This document shows, piece after piece, positions 1-6,154 of a stretch of 18,687 bases of DNA; the first letter of the stretch is position 1; each line of letters starts with the position of its first letter. The position numbers were made by a program, and so were the translations under genes. The stretch comes from Bacillota bacterium (GTDB lineage: Bacteria; Bacillota; Clostridia; Acetivibrionales; DSM-1351). The DNA lies in assembly GCA_023412275.1 (NCBI GenBank), contig JAEYNY010000127.1:1-18687 (forward strand), in the 5' to 3' direction. Under the pieces are notes generated by a model. That model saw only the letters and a program-made list of their open reading frames with translations. It was not told where the DNA came from and ran no database searches.

Positions 1-187
1 CGTGGACAATATGAAATGCGTCTGTAATTGGGTTCAGCACTACTCTTGCACCGCAGTATACACATGCCCTCTGGCTTACGGCTCCCGATACGCTGTTGCT
101 TTCACATTTGATAGCTGTCTTCCCGGATTTTTCAAATCCGAATTTTATAAAGTCTTTTCTTTCTTCCAATATAAGTGATTCTGTCAT
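1..187 (-). CDS. nifE: NifE, nitrogenase FeMo-cofactor scaffold subunit (N-terminal 62 residues, cut by window edge)
   Basis: NifE pairs with NifN to form the scaffold on which the FeMo-cofactor precursor matures before insertion into NifDK. Reading the minus strand from the ATG at 187 gives 62 residues with no stop, containing Cys42 and Cys45 in SQRACVYCGARVVLNPI followed by DAFHIVH. That is the usual cluster-binding start of the NifD/NifE fold, and the SQR-C-x2-C-G form resembles clostridial NifE rather than NifD. A purine-rich GGGGGC precedes the ATG at normal spacing. The gene starts 39 nt after the nifK stop, in the expected nifK-nifE order, so it should be cotranscribed. The rest of the gene lies off the left edge, so integrity cannot be judged. 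A nifEN-like or vnfE gene is less likely given the context. Confidence 0.88.
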   Translation of the reverse strand, partial: MTESLILEERKDFIKFGFEKSGKTAIKCESNSVSGAVSQRACVYCGARVVLNPITDAFHIVH

Positions 188-226
188 TTTTTTGCCCCCT
201 TCTCCAAAGGTTTAGGTTTTCTTGAT

Positions 227-1591
227 TTACATAACTATTTCAAATTCCTCATCACTTGCATCTCTGTCCTGTCTGTCCATCAAGGCCCCCGCAATCATTT
301 CCACAAGCCTTATTGCTCCTTTGTAACCTAGTATTGGTGCATATGAATGTACATATCTGTCAAGCACTGGAAAACCGGCACGTACAAATGGTATGTCTTC
401 AGCCTTTGCTATTTGTTTACCGTAAGATGTTCCAATCAGCAGATCAACCTTTTCATTCTTTATCCATTGATGGAGTTCAAACAAGTCCCCTGATGCCTTC
501 GCAGTACAATCACTTACACCATATTGGTCAAAAAGCTTGTTAGCCAGCTTTACAAAAGTTTCACCGGGGGTTCCTGTCAAAACATATTTAGGGATCATTC
601 CCATTTCCAGTACCAGACGGGTAAGACCGAGGACTGTGTCGGGATCACCGAATATTGCAACTGTTTTATCATGGAAATAGAAATGTGAGTCTAGAATTAT
701 GTCTACTAATTGTCCACGTTCCTCTTCAAGCTCGTAAGGAATCTCCTCATTTGTTATCTGGGAAAGCTCCATAACAAATTTGTCTGTAGCCTCAATCCCT
801 ATTGGAAGCTGCATTAGAGAGTACGGAACCTTACACTTTCTTTCCAATACATTTGCAGGCTCCTCACTGGTAAGTTCACCTAGAGCAAGAACCTTCTCGC
901 AGTCGCCCAGCCCGATTATTTCAGGTATTGTGGTTCCGCCTTTAGGATACATTGCGTAGTTTCCAGTCATGGGTGCATCCATTACTCCGCTCTGGTCAGG
1001 GAACATTGTAAAGGGCACTTTCATAAGCTTTAGTATTCTTTTTATTTCTCTGATGTCACCGGGATTTACAAATCCGGGAAAAATCGCAGTTTTGCCGTTT
1101 GATTGACCTGTGGATTCGGCCATATAATTAATAAATCCAGACATCATATTATAAAATCCATTTATGTGGGAACCTACATAGCTTGGTGTGTTTGTATGAA
1201 CAACATATTTCCCTTCGGGTATATCAATATCCTGAATAAATGCAGTCAGGTCATCTCCTATTGTTTCACTCAGACAGGTGGTATGTACTGCGATAATGTC
1301 AGGGCTGTATATATCAAATACATTTTTTACACCTGTTCTGAGATTGCTTCCGCCGCCAAATACCGAAGCACCTTCTGTAAATGAACTTGTAGAAGCCATT
1401 GCAGGTTCTTTGAAGTGCCTCGACAAAAATGTTCTGTGATAGGAGGCACATCCCTGTGAGCCGTGGCTGTGTGGCATACAGTTATGTACTCCAAGTGCTG
1501 CATACATTGCACCAACCGGCTGGCAGGTTTTACACGGATTTATTCTTAAACTGCTGCGTTCTGATATTTCTTTTGGAGTCATAGTAAGCAT
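227..1591 (-). CDS. nifK: NifK, MoFe nitrogenase beta subunit
   Basis: NifK is the beta subunit of the cytoplasmic alpha2-beta2 MoFe protein that reduces N2 to ammonia. With NifD it holds the P-cluster, which receives electrons from NifH. The 454-residue protein closely follows Clostridium pasteurianum NifK and, like it, lacks the N-terminal extension of proteobacterial NifK. The three P-cluster cysteines are recognisable as Cys23 (KTCQPVGA), Cys48 (HGSQGC) and Cys106 (VHTTCLSE). FTEGASVFGGGSN and NTPSYVGSH are also conserved. The start at 1591 is favoured by a strong AGGAGGTG seven bases upstream. Start and nifD stop overlap as TAATG, implying translational coupling and equal synthesis of the two subunits. 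The gene appears intact. Confidence 0.97.
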   Translation of the reverse strand: MLTMTPKEISERSSLRINPCKTCQPVGAMYAALGVHNCMPHSHGSQGCASYHRTFLSRHFKEPAMASTSSFTEGASVFGGGSNLRTGVKNVFDIYSPDIIAVHTTCLSETIGDDLTAFIQDIDIPEGKYVVHTNTPSYVGSHINGFYNMMSGFINYMAESTGQSNGKTAIFPGFVNPGDIREIKRILKLMKVPFTMFPDQSGVMDAPMTGNYAMYPKGGTTIPEIIGLGDCEKVLALGELTSEEPANVLERKCKVPYSLMQLPIGIEATDKFVMELSQITNEEIPYELEEERGQLVDIILDSHFYFHDKTVAIFGDPDTVLGLTRLVLEMGMIPKYVLTGTPGETFVKLANKLFDQYGVSDCTAKASGDLFELHQWIKNEKVDLLIGTSYGKQIAKAEDIPFVRAGFPVLDRYVHSYAPILGYKGAIRLVEMIAGALMDRQDRDASDEEFEIVM

Positions 1592-3183
1592 TATTCTTCA
1601 CCTCCTGCTAATGAAGCTTTGAGAGTTGATCTGTTTTTCCATGGTGGTGTAACAAATCCCCATGCCGGGGTATACAGTCCCATTGTTATATCTCTTGCAA
1701 AGTTGACGGAGCCTCTGAAACCGGCATATGGACCGCTGTAGTCATAGGAATGCAACTGTCTTGCCAGAACTCCTGACTTTTGGAGCGAGTATTTATCCTT
1801 AATTCCAGAGAAAAATATGTCAGGTTTCAACAGTTTCAGGAACTCGTCAGTCTCAAACTGGTTCAAATCGTCAACTACAATACTGCCGTTTTCCATATGC
1901 TTTATCATACCTGTATAGTCTTCTAAAGGAATTTTTGTTTTTAAGAGTTCATATTGTTCATCAGTGAGATATGCGTGATATTTTTTGTCGTCTTTTTCTA
2001 CATTGAGGTGTTCTATATTCTTGCTGTCGGCGTCTTCTTTTATTGTAGGAATTACTTCTCTGCCTTCATAGTCGTCCCTGTGTGCAAATTCATAACCTGC
2101 GAGAACTGTGGAAACACCAAAGTCTGAAAGTAACAGCTGATAATGATGTGACCTTGACCCTCCTACATATAGGGCAGCTGTTTTACCTTTAAGTTTTGAA
2201 TAGTAGTATTCCTTTTCTTCTGCAATGTTTGCAAGTTCGTCGTCTATTACCTCTTCAGTTCGTTCTGAAAGTTCCTTGTCTCCAAAGTAAGCTGCCATGT
2301 CTCTCAGAGATTGTATGGTTGACTTAATTCCAATAAAGTTTACCTTGATCCAGTCCACACCATATTTTGTTTTCATCATTTCAGCGATGTAGTTTATTGA
2401 ACGGTGACATTGTACCAGATTGAGGTTTGCCATGTGAGAATTCTGTATTGCTTCAAAACTGCCATCTCCGGTAAATACTGATATTACATCGTAGCCGATA
2501 CGCTTCATAATTCTTTCGACTTCCCAACCGTCTCCGCCGATGTTATATTCCCCCAGTAGATTTACGGAATACTTATTTTTAGGAGGCGCATCATTTGTTC
2601 CAATTATTTTTTTCATGAGTGTGTTATTGGCAATATGATGGCCTCCGCTCTGGCTGACGCCCTTGTAACCCTCACAGCTAAATGCCATACAGGTAATTCC
2701 GTATATTTTTTCGGTTTCTGCGGCCACCGCGTGTATGTCGTCTCCTATAAGTCCTACAGGGCAGGTAGAGCATATCATAATACATTTGGGCTTAAAAATT
2801 TCAACCGCTTCTTTTATCGCCTGCCTTAGCTTTTTTTCGCCTCCAAATACTATATCCGGCTCCTGAAGGTCTGTTGAAAAACAATATTCAATAAAATTTC
2901 TTCCGTCTTCAGTTTTTGCCTTGTTTCTTCTAGTTCCCCATGAATAAAATCCGCAACCGATAGGCCCGTGTGTTAATACAAGAACATCCTTCAAAGGCCC
3001 GAGAACAACACCTTTACAGCCCGCATAACAACATCCCCTGTTTGTTATGATTCCGGGAACAGTACGGCTGTTTGCCGCAATGGGCTGATCTTTGGTTTCC
3101 TCGTTTAGCTCCATTATGTGTTCTTTTCTATTTTTGTAGACTTTTGCACTATATTTATCCAAAACAATATTTCTTGCATTCAT
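1591..3183 (-). CDS. nifD: NifD, MoFe nitrogenase alpha subunit (clostridial long type)
   Basis: NifD carries the FeMo-cofactor, the N2-reducing site, and shares the P-cluster with NifK. From the ATG at 3183 the protein has 530 residues. P-cluster ligands are Cys51 (NRGC), Cys77 (GPIGC) and Cys141 (STCPVGLIGDD). Cofactor ligands are Cys259 (LVQCHRS) and His478 (LHSYDYSGPYAGF). The substrate-channel histidine is in GVSQSGGHHIANN. Residues of roughly 380-430 are the extra segment typical of clostridial NifD. The frame stays open to tandem GTG codons at 3195, but those lie inside the AGGTGGTGA ribosome binding site of the ATG at 3183, so the ATG is preferred. It begins 19 nt after nifI2. The cysteine and histidine ligands and the NifK partner identify a Mo-type enzyme, not VnfD or AnfD. 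Confidence 0.97.
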   Translation of the reverse strand: MNARNIVLDKYSAKVYKNRKEHIMELNEETKDQPIAANSRTVPGIITNRGCCYAGCKGVVLGPLKDVLVLTHGPIGCGFYSWGTRRNKAKTEDGRNFIEYCFSTDLQEPDIVFGGEKKLRQAIKEAVEIFKPKCIMICSTCPVGLIGDDIHAVAAETEKIYGITCMAFSCEGYKGVSQSGGHHIANNTLMKKIIGTNDAPPKNKYSVNLLGEYNIGGDGWEVERIMKRIGYDVISVFTGDGSFEAIQNSHMANLNLVQCHRSINYIAEMMKTKYGVDWIKVNFIGIKSTIQSLRDMAAYFGDKELSERTEEVIDDELANIAEEKEYYYSKLKGKTAALYVGGSRSHHYQLLLSDFGVSTVLAGYEFAHRDDYEGREVIPTIKEDADSKNIEHLNVEKDDKKYHAYLTDEQYELLKTKIPLEDYTGMIKHMENGSIVVDDLNQFETDEFLKLLKPDIFFSGIKDKYSLQKSGVLARQLHSYDYSGPYAGFRGSVNFARDITMGLYTPAWGFVTPPWKNRSTLKASLAGGEE

Positions 3184-3202
3184 TTGTCTCACCACCTGTC
3201 AT

Positions 3203-3577
3203 TTAAAGTAGGTTTTCGCCTGTTCTAACCTTATAAGTTTCCTGAATGGGTATTACGAATATTTTGCCGTCTCCGGGATTCCCGGTCTGGTTTACATTTA
3301 TAATAGTCTTAACTGCTAAATCCACCTGTTCGTCATCTACAACCAATGAAAAGAATCTTTTTGGTATAAGCCTTGCTGTTTCCGTAAATGCTTCACCTAC
3401 TTTGGATACGGGCAATTCTCCGGCTTCCATGATATAGTTTAAAACGGTGGCATCAAGGCTTTTTTTACCTCTCCCAAGACAAGGCCTGCAGGAGAAGGCC
3501 GGGAACCCGGCATTGGCAAGAGCTTCCTTGGTTCTGTTAACTTTGTTGGTACGGATAAAAGCCATAACCTCTTTCAT
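3203..3577 (-). CDS. nifI2: NifI2, PII-like regulator of nitrogenase activity
   Basis: NifI1 and NifI2 are PII-family proteins found between nifH and nifD in methanogens, clostridia and other anaerobes. In methanogens the NifI1-NifI2 complex binds NifDK and blocks nitrogenase when fixed nitrogen is plentiful, and 2-oxoglutarate relieves this. The 124-residue protein begins MKEVMAFIRTNKVNRTKEAL and has the PII core, with an LGRGKKSLD T-loop stretch and a C-terminal GNPGDGKIFVIPI segment of the ATP-binding region. The frame extends to a GTG at 3586, but that codon overlaps the AGGAGGTG ribosome binding site, so the ATG at 3577 is used. It starts 12 nt after nifI1. Position and PII signature make the call firm; the regulatory role is taken from the family. 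Confidence 0.93.
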   Translation of the reverse strand: MKEVMAFIRTNKVNRTKEALANAGFPAFSCRPCLGRGKKSLDATVLNYIMEAGELPVSKVGEAFTETARLIPKRFFSLVVDDEQVDLAVKTIINVNQTGNPGDGKIFVIPIQETYKVRTGENLL

Positions 3578-3589
3578 AAGCAACACCTC

Positions 3590-3916
3590 CTATAAGCCTT
3601 GTTTTGCAGTACTAATGGTATATGCATCCAGAACTTCACTGATAAATATTCTTCCATCACCAAAGTTTCCTTTTTCTCCTGTACGTGCATTCCTCATAAT
3701 TATTTTTATAACATCATCCTTGTCTTCATCATTTACAACAATTAATAACATTTCTTTTGGAATCTCATCATACTGGATATCACCTATGACAATACCCTTT
3801 TGCTTTCCTCTTCCGTATACATCCATTTTGGTTACTGCGGGAAAGCCTGCTGCCAGCAGTTCTGAAAGCACTATCCCTGTTTTTTCAGGTCTGATAATCG
3901 CTCTTACCAATATCAT
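3590..3916 (-). CDS. nifI1: NifI1, PII-like regulator of nitrogenase activity
   Basis: This is the partner of NifI2 in post-translational switch-off of nitrogenase. The 108-residue protein starts MILVRAIIRPEKTGIVLSEL, the usual beginning of PII proteins. It carries the AGFPAVTKMDVYGRGKQKGI signature leading into the T-loop and FGDGRIFI near the C-terminus. The frame is open up to 3964, but the ATG at 3916 fits the family start and has AAAGGCGG at good spacing, whereas the longer version adds unrelated residues. It lies downstream of nifH, separated by a large palindrome that may lower its expression relative to nifH. A general GlnB/GlnK is unlikely because of the nifH-nifD context and the GRGKQKG form. 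Confidence 0.93.
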   Translation of the reverse strand: MILVRAIIRPEKTGIVLSELLAAGFPAVTKMDVYGRGKQKGIVIGDIQYDEIPKEMLLIVVNDEDKDDVIKIIMRNARTGEKGNFGDGRIFISEVLDAYTISTAKQGL

Positions 3917-3953
3917 AATTTCATCCGCCTTTCTTTTTAGTAGGTTTAATTTC

Positions 3954-4217
3954 ATCACTAACATTTCAATGATGATTTTAAACTTTCAGTGGTGAAGTCT
4001 GATTAAAAATATTTACCATGAATTTGTTGGTGATATTTAGTGATTTATGCCGTAAAATCAACACGATGTTGGTTTTAGCCCACTATGAGCCACGATGGCG
4101 AATGTGGGCGACGGCAAAAGAGCTAAAATGTCACCCTACTATTCAGGTAAATATTTTGGAGACGAACCATGGAAAGATTTAAACTCATCAGGCATATCAA
4201 AAATGATGCTGAGTGAT
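3954..4217. repeat. Large imperfect palindrome filling the nifH-nifI1 gap
   Basis: Most of the 306-bp gap between nifH and nifI1 is one long inverted repeat. Its arms, about 3968-4025 and 4141-4190, share TGATGA, TTTAAA, CTTTC, TGGT, GTCT, a 12-bp perfect AAAATATTTACC and TGAAT in the same order. ATCACT at 3954 and AGTGAT at 4212 may be the outer ends. Further pairings nest inside: GGTGA/TCACC, GCCGT/ACGGC and GCCCAC/GTGGGC. TTTTAGC (4072) can also pair with GCTAAAA (4122) across the GCCGT/ACGGC helix, giving a possible pseudoknot. No target-site duplication was found. It could be a MITE-like insertion, an mRNA-stabilising or attenuating hairpin that favours nifH, or a structured RNA. No gene is supported here. 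Confidence 0.7.
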
Positions 4218-4222
4218 TAATA

Positions 4223-5044
4223 TTAAATATCCATAATTCCGTGTTCCATCAACAGTTCCTCAAGTCTTTCCTGTTTTAGCGGCTTAGGAATTACAAACAT
4301 TTTGTTCTCGTCTATCTTTTGGGCAAGAGACCTGTATTCATCGGCCTGATTACATTCCGCATCAAAATCAATTACTGTCTTTTTATGAATTTCAGCTCTT
4401 TGAACCATATTGTCTCTTGGAACAAAATGTATCATTTGAGAGCCAAGTTCCTTTGCGAAAGCTTCAACCAAATCGGCCTCCCCATCAACCTTACGGCTGT
4501 TGCATATAATACCGCCAAGTCTTACACCGCCTGTCTTGGCGTACTTCTGAATTCCTTTTGAAATATTGTTTGCAGCATAAAGTGCCATCATTTCCCCGCT
4601 GGCAACTATATAAATTTCCTGTGCCTTTCCCTCACGAATTGGCATTGCAAATCCTCCGCAAACAACATCTCCAAGAACGTCATAGAAAACGTAATCAAGA
4701 TCATCTTCATATGCTCCAAGTCTTTCCAGCAAGCCTATGGAAGTAATTATTCCTCGTCCTGCACAACCGACTCCCGGTTCCGGTCCGCCGGATTCAACAC
4801 AGTTGATTTCAGAAAACCCTTTTTTCATAACCAAATCAAGATCAATATCCTCGCCCTCTTCTCGGAGTGTATCCAGAACTGTCTGTTGTGCGAGGCCTCC
4901 CAGTATCAGTCTGGTTGAATCAGCTTTTGGGTCACAGCCTACAATCATAATCTTTTTACCCATTTCCCCCAAGCCTGCGGTCAGGTTTTGTGTTGTAGTT
5001 GACTTTCCAATACCGCCTTTTCCGTAAATAGCTACCTGTCTCAT
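4223..5044 (-). CDS. nifH: NifH, nitrogenase iron protein (dinitrogenase reductase)
   Basis: NifH is the homodimeric Fe protein that passes electrons to NifDK with hydrolysis of MgATP, and it is also needed for cofactor assembly. The 273-residue protein has the P-loop GKGGIGKST (8-16), switch I DPKADS (39-43 region), Cys94 (VGCAGRG) and Cys129 (DVVCGGFAMPI) as the 4Fe-4S ligands. Arg97 sits in the GRG context known as the ADP-ribosylation site in other NifH proteins. The frame is open to 5089, but the ATG at 5044 matches the universal MRQVAIYGKGG start and has GGGAGGT seven bases upstream. It is the first gene of the nif operon, and its roughly 200-nt leader contains two terminators. Its length is the family standard and it looks intact. 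Confidence 0.98.
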   Translation of the reverse strand: MRQVAIYGKGGIGKSTTTQNLTAGLGEMGKKIMIVGCDPKADSTRLILGGLAQQTVLDTLREEGEDIDLDLVMKKGFSEINCVESGGPEPGVGCAGRGIITSIGLLERLGAYEDDLDYVFYDVLGDVVCGGFAMPIREGKAQEIYIVASGEMMALYAANNISKGIQKYAKTGGVRLGGIICNSRKVDGEADLVEAFAKELGSQMIHFVPRDNMVQRAEIHKKTVIDFDAECNQADEYRSLAQKIDENKMFVIPKPLKQERLEELLMEHGIMDI

Positions 5045-5099
5045 ATAAATACCTCCCATTTTCCTGTACCGTTGTACATTAATTTTCAAACTGTAAAAT

Positions 5100-5142
5100 A
5101 AAAAGGCCTCAAAACAGAGCTTCCACTCTATGTTTTAAGACC
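5100..5142 (-). terminator. Second (nifH-proximal) intrinsic terminator in the nifH leader
   Basis: On the minus strand GGTCTTAAAACA...GAG pairs with CTCTGTTTTGAGGCC (about 15 pairs with two G-U pairs and a small bulge) and is followed by TTTTTATTTT. It lies upstream of nifH and within its transcript, so it should stop transcription before nifH unless antitermination occurs. Its 5' arm overlaps the hexaloop hairpin at 5138-5151. Confidence 0.8.
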
Positions 5143-5151
5143 TCATCGTCT
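5138..5151 (-). promoter_or_regulatory. Small hexaloop hairpin overlapping terminator 2
   Basis: Minus-strand AGAC-GATGAG-GTCT forms a 4-bp stem with a six-base loop. The 3' half of the stem is the start of the terminator's 5' arm, so the two folds exclude each other. The loop fits R-A-Y-G-R-R, as do the other two hairpins in this window. Resemblance to ANTAR-protein RNA targets (hexaloops with fixed G4) is inferred. Known ANTAR loops prefer A at position 1, here G. Confidence 0.45.
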
Positions 5152-5176
5152 GACTTGCTGATGTTGTGCTACTACT

Positions 5177-5219
5177 AAAAAAGTCCCATTATTCACTTCA
5201 TAGTGAATTAATGAGACTT
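5177..5219 (-). terminator. First (promoter-proximal) intrinsic terminator in the nifH leader
   Basis: Minus-strand AAGTCTCATTA-A-TTCACT pairs with AGTGAATAATGGGACTT, 17 pairs with a single bulged A and a three-base loop, followed by TTTTTT. Together with the second terminator it forms a tandem arrangement between the putative promoter and nifH. Confidence 0.8.
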
Positions 5220-5226
5220 CGTCGTC
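5215..5226 (-). promoter_or_regulatory. Small hexaloop hairpin overlapping terminator 1
   Basis: Minus-strand GAC-GACGAA-GTC is a 3-bp stem with a six-base R-A-Y-G-R-R loop. The 3' side is part of the 5' arm of the first terminator, so forming this hairpin would compete with termination. The stem is short, and protein stabilisation would be needed for it to matter. Confidence 0.4.
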
Positions 5227-5256
5227 GTTTTTATTAATTTGTTTTAGCTTACTAAG

Positions 5257-5301
5257 AGTATACGGCTTTATATGCATATTAACAATACACGAATTCGTCA
5301 A
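5257..5301 (-). promoter_or_regulatory. Putative nifH operon promoter region with palindrome
   Basis: On the minus strand TTGTTA (5280-5285) and TATACT (5257-5262) are separated by 17 bases. An overlapping alternative is TTGACG (5296-5301) with TATGCA (5273-5278), also 17 apart. A perfect 10-bp palindrome ACGAATTCGT (5289-5298) overlaps the second -35 and could be an operator. A sigma-54 promoter (GG-N10-GC) was not recognised, so a housekeeping-type promoter is inferred. The transcript would start near 5250 and pass through both terminators. Confidence 0.45.
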
Positions 5302-5327
5302 TAAAAACTGTAAATTCCAAAGTCGTT

Positions 5328-5344
5328 TTGTATATTTTTTACAA
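5328..5344. promoter_or_regulatory. Inverted repeat between the divergent nifH and anfO promoters
   Basis: TTGTA-N7-TACAA lies between the two putative promoters, followed by TACGTA at 5346-5351. It is a possible binding site for a dimeric regulator acting on both directions. It is short and AT-rich, so chance is possible. No match to a known operator was recognised. Confidence 0.25.
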
Positions 5345-5371
5345 ATACGTATTTTCCCTTCAATGATACAG

Positions 5372-5400
5372 TTGATTATTTCTTTCTCCCCTCATATAAT
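5372..5400 (+). promoter_or_regulatory. Promoter of the anfO-MORN operon
   Basis: TTGATT (5372-5377) and a perfect TATAAT (5395-5400) are 17 bases apart, a good sigma-A type promoter. The start of transcription should be near 5407, so the terminator that follows begins within the first ten or so bases of the RNA. Confidence 0.7.
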
Positions 5401-5408
5401 AATAGTAA

Positions 5409-5454
5409 GTGCAACGGGGCGTATCAAGCTAAAAGCTTGATGGCCCCGTTTTTT
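5409..5454 (+). terminator. Leader terminator with overlapping hexaloop hairpin upstream of anfO
   Basis: ACGGGGC (5414-5420) pairs with GCCCCGT (5443-5449) and ATCAAGC (5423-5429) with GCTTGAT (5435-5441), followed by six T residues: a canonical intrinsic terminator. GTGC-AACGGG-GCGT (5409-5422) can instead form a hexaloop hairpin using the same 5' arm, with A1 and G4 in the loop as in ANTAR targets. It stands between the promoter and the first gene, so it most likely regulates the operon by attenuation. Alternatives are a 5' stabilising hairpin, or a terminator for an unseen short RNA. Confidence 0.75.
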
Positions 5455-5493
5455 GTATTTCTAAATAAAAATATAACGTAGGAGGTTAAATTC

Positions 5494-6123
5494 ATGTTAA
5501 AGAGAATTGCAGTGATAGTAAATGATGAACAAGAGCTTTCACCTTTTGAAAAAGGATCATTCATAAATATATACAATAAGAATAATACACAATGGCAACT
5601 GTTTAAGGAAGTACGCTACTATATTAATACTAACATGTCCCTTTCGGATCTTAGGGAAAATATCAAAAGTCTTATTATGGAGCTGGAAGATTGCAAGATA
5701 ATAGTCGGCAAAGTAATATCAGGTCTTGCTTACAACATATTTGACAGGAATGGGTTTGCAATATTTGAAGCAAAGGATATTACAAGCAGTGTTCTGGATG
5801 ATATCTATAATGAAGTCAGTAGCTTAAAAGCTGAAGCTGCGAATTCAAAGCAAATTACCCTTTCACCAGTTCAAACAGAAGAAAACGGAGTTTTTTACAT
5901 AAACCTAATAGAGCTCCAAGCCAAACATCCTGAAATATCTTCTAAGAAAGCTCTCAAGCCATTTCTGGAAACTACCCCTTTTTACAGGCTTGAGGTAATA
6001 TGTTCTCATGTCCCCCCCTGGTTTGACAACATACTGCCGGAATTGAACCTGAGCTATTTAACAGAAGAAAACGGAGATAACAAGTACAAAGTTTCCATAT
6101 TAAATAATGTCTGTTCACATTAA
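5494..6123 (+). CDS. AnfO-family nitrogenase accessory protein
   Basis: The 209-residue protein has the two recognisable parts of the AnfO family. The N-terminal half starts RIAVIVNDEQELSPFEKG and includes LMELEDCKIIVGKVISGLAYNIFDRNGFAIFE. The C-terminal motif is ISSKKALKPFLETTPFYRLE followed by VICSHVPPWFD at about 168-178. AnfO genes are usually found with the Fe-only nitrogenase genes anfHDGK; their exact biochemical role is unsettled. Here the gene is divergent from a Mo nitrogenase operon, and no anfDGK is in view. TAGGAGG lies at good spacing before the ATG. It is preceded by a terminator in its leader and followed 31 nt later by the MORN-like gene, so the two are probably cotranscribed. 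The family call rests on remembered motifs, without a search. Confidence 0.75.
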   Translation: MLKRIAVIVNDEQELSPFEKGSFINIYNKNNTQWQLFKEVRYYINTNMSLSDLRENIKSLIMELEDCKIIVGKVISGLAYNIFDRNGFAIFEAKDITSSVLDDIYNEVSSLKAEAANSKQITLSPVQTEENGVFYINLIELQAKHPEISSKKALKPFLETTPFYRLEVICSHVPPWFDNILPELNLSYLTEENGDNKYKVSILNNVCSH

Positions 6124-6154
6124 ATGTTCCATTATATAAAAGGAGGTTGCCAAT

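Noticed and set aside
3447..3995. 182-residue open frame on the plus strand
   Set aside because: It is antisense to nifI2 and nifI1, which have clear PII motifs. There is no ribosome binding site or recognisable domain.
4160..4200. CTGATGAG on the minus strand, resembling part of the hammerhead ribozyme core
   Set aside because: The second conserved part (GAAA after stem II) and the three-way stem arrangement are missing. The motif belongs to an arm of the large palindrome.
4169..4216. Short plus-strand frame starting MERFKLIRHIKN with a GGAG upstream
   Set aside because: It has only 15 codons and lies wholly within a palindrome arm. The opposite arm has no equivalent frame, so coding is not supported.
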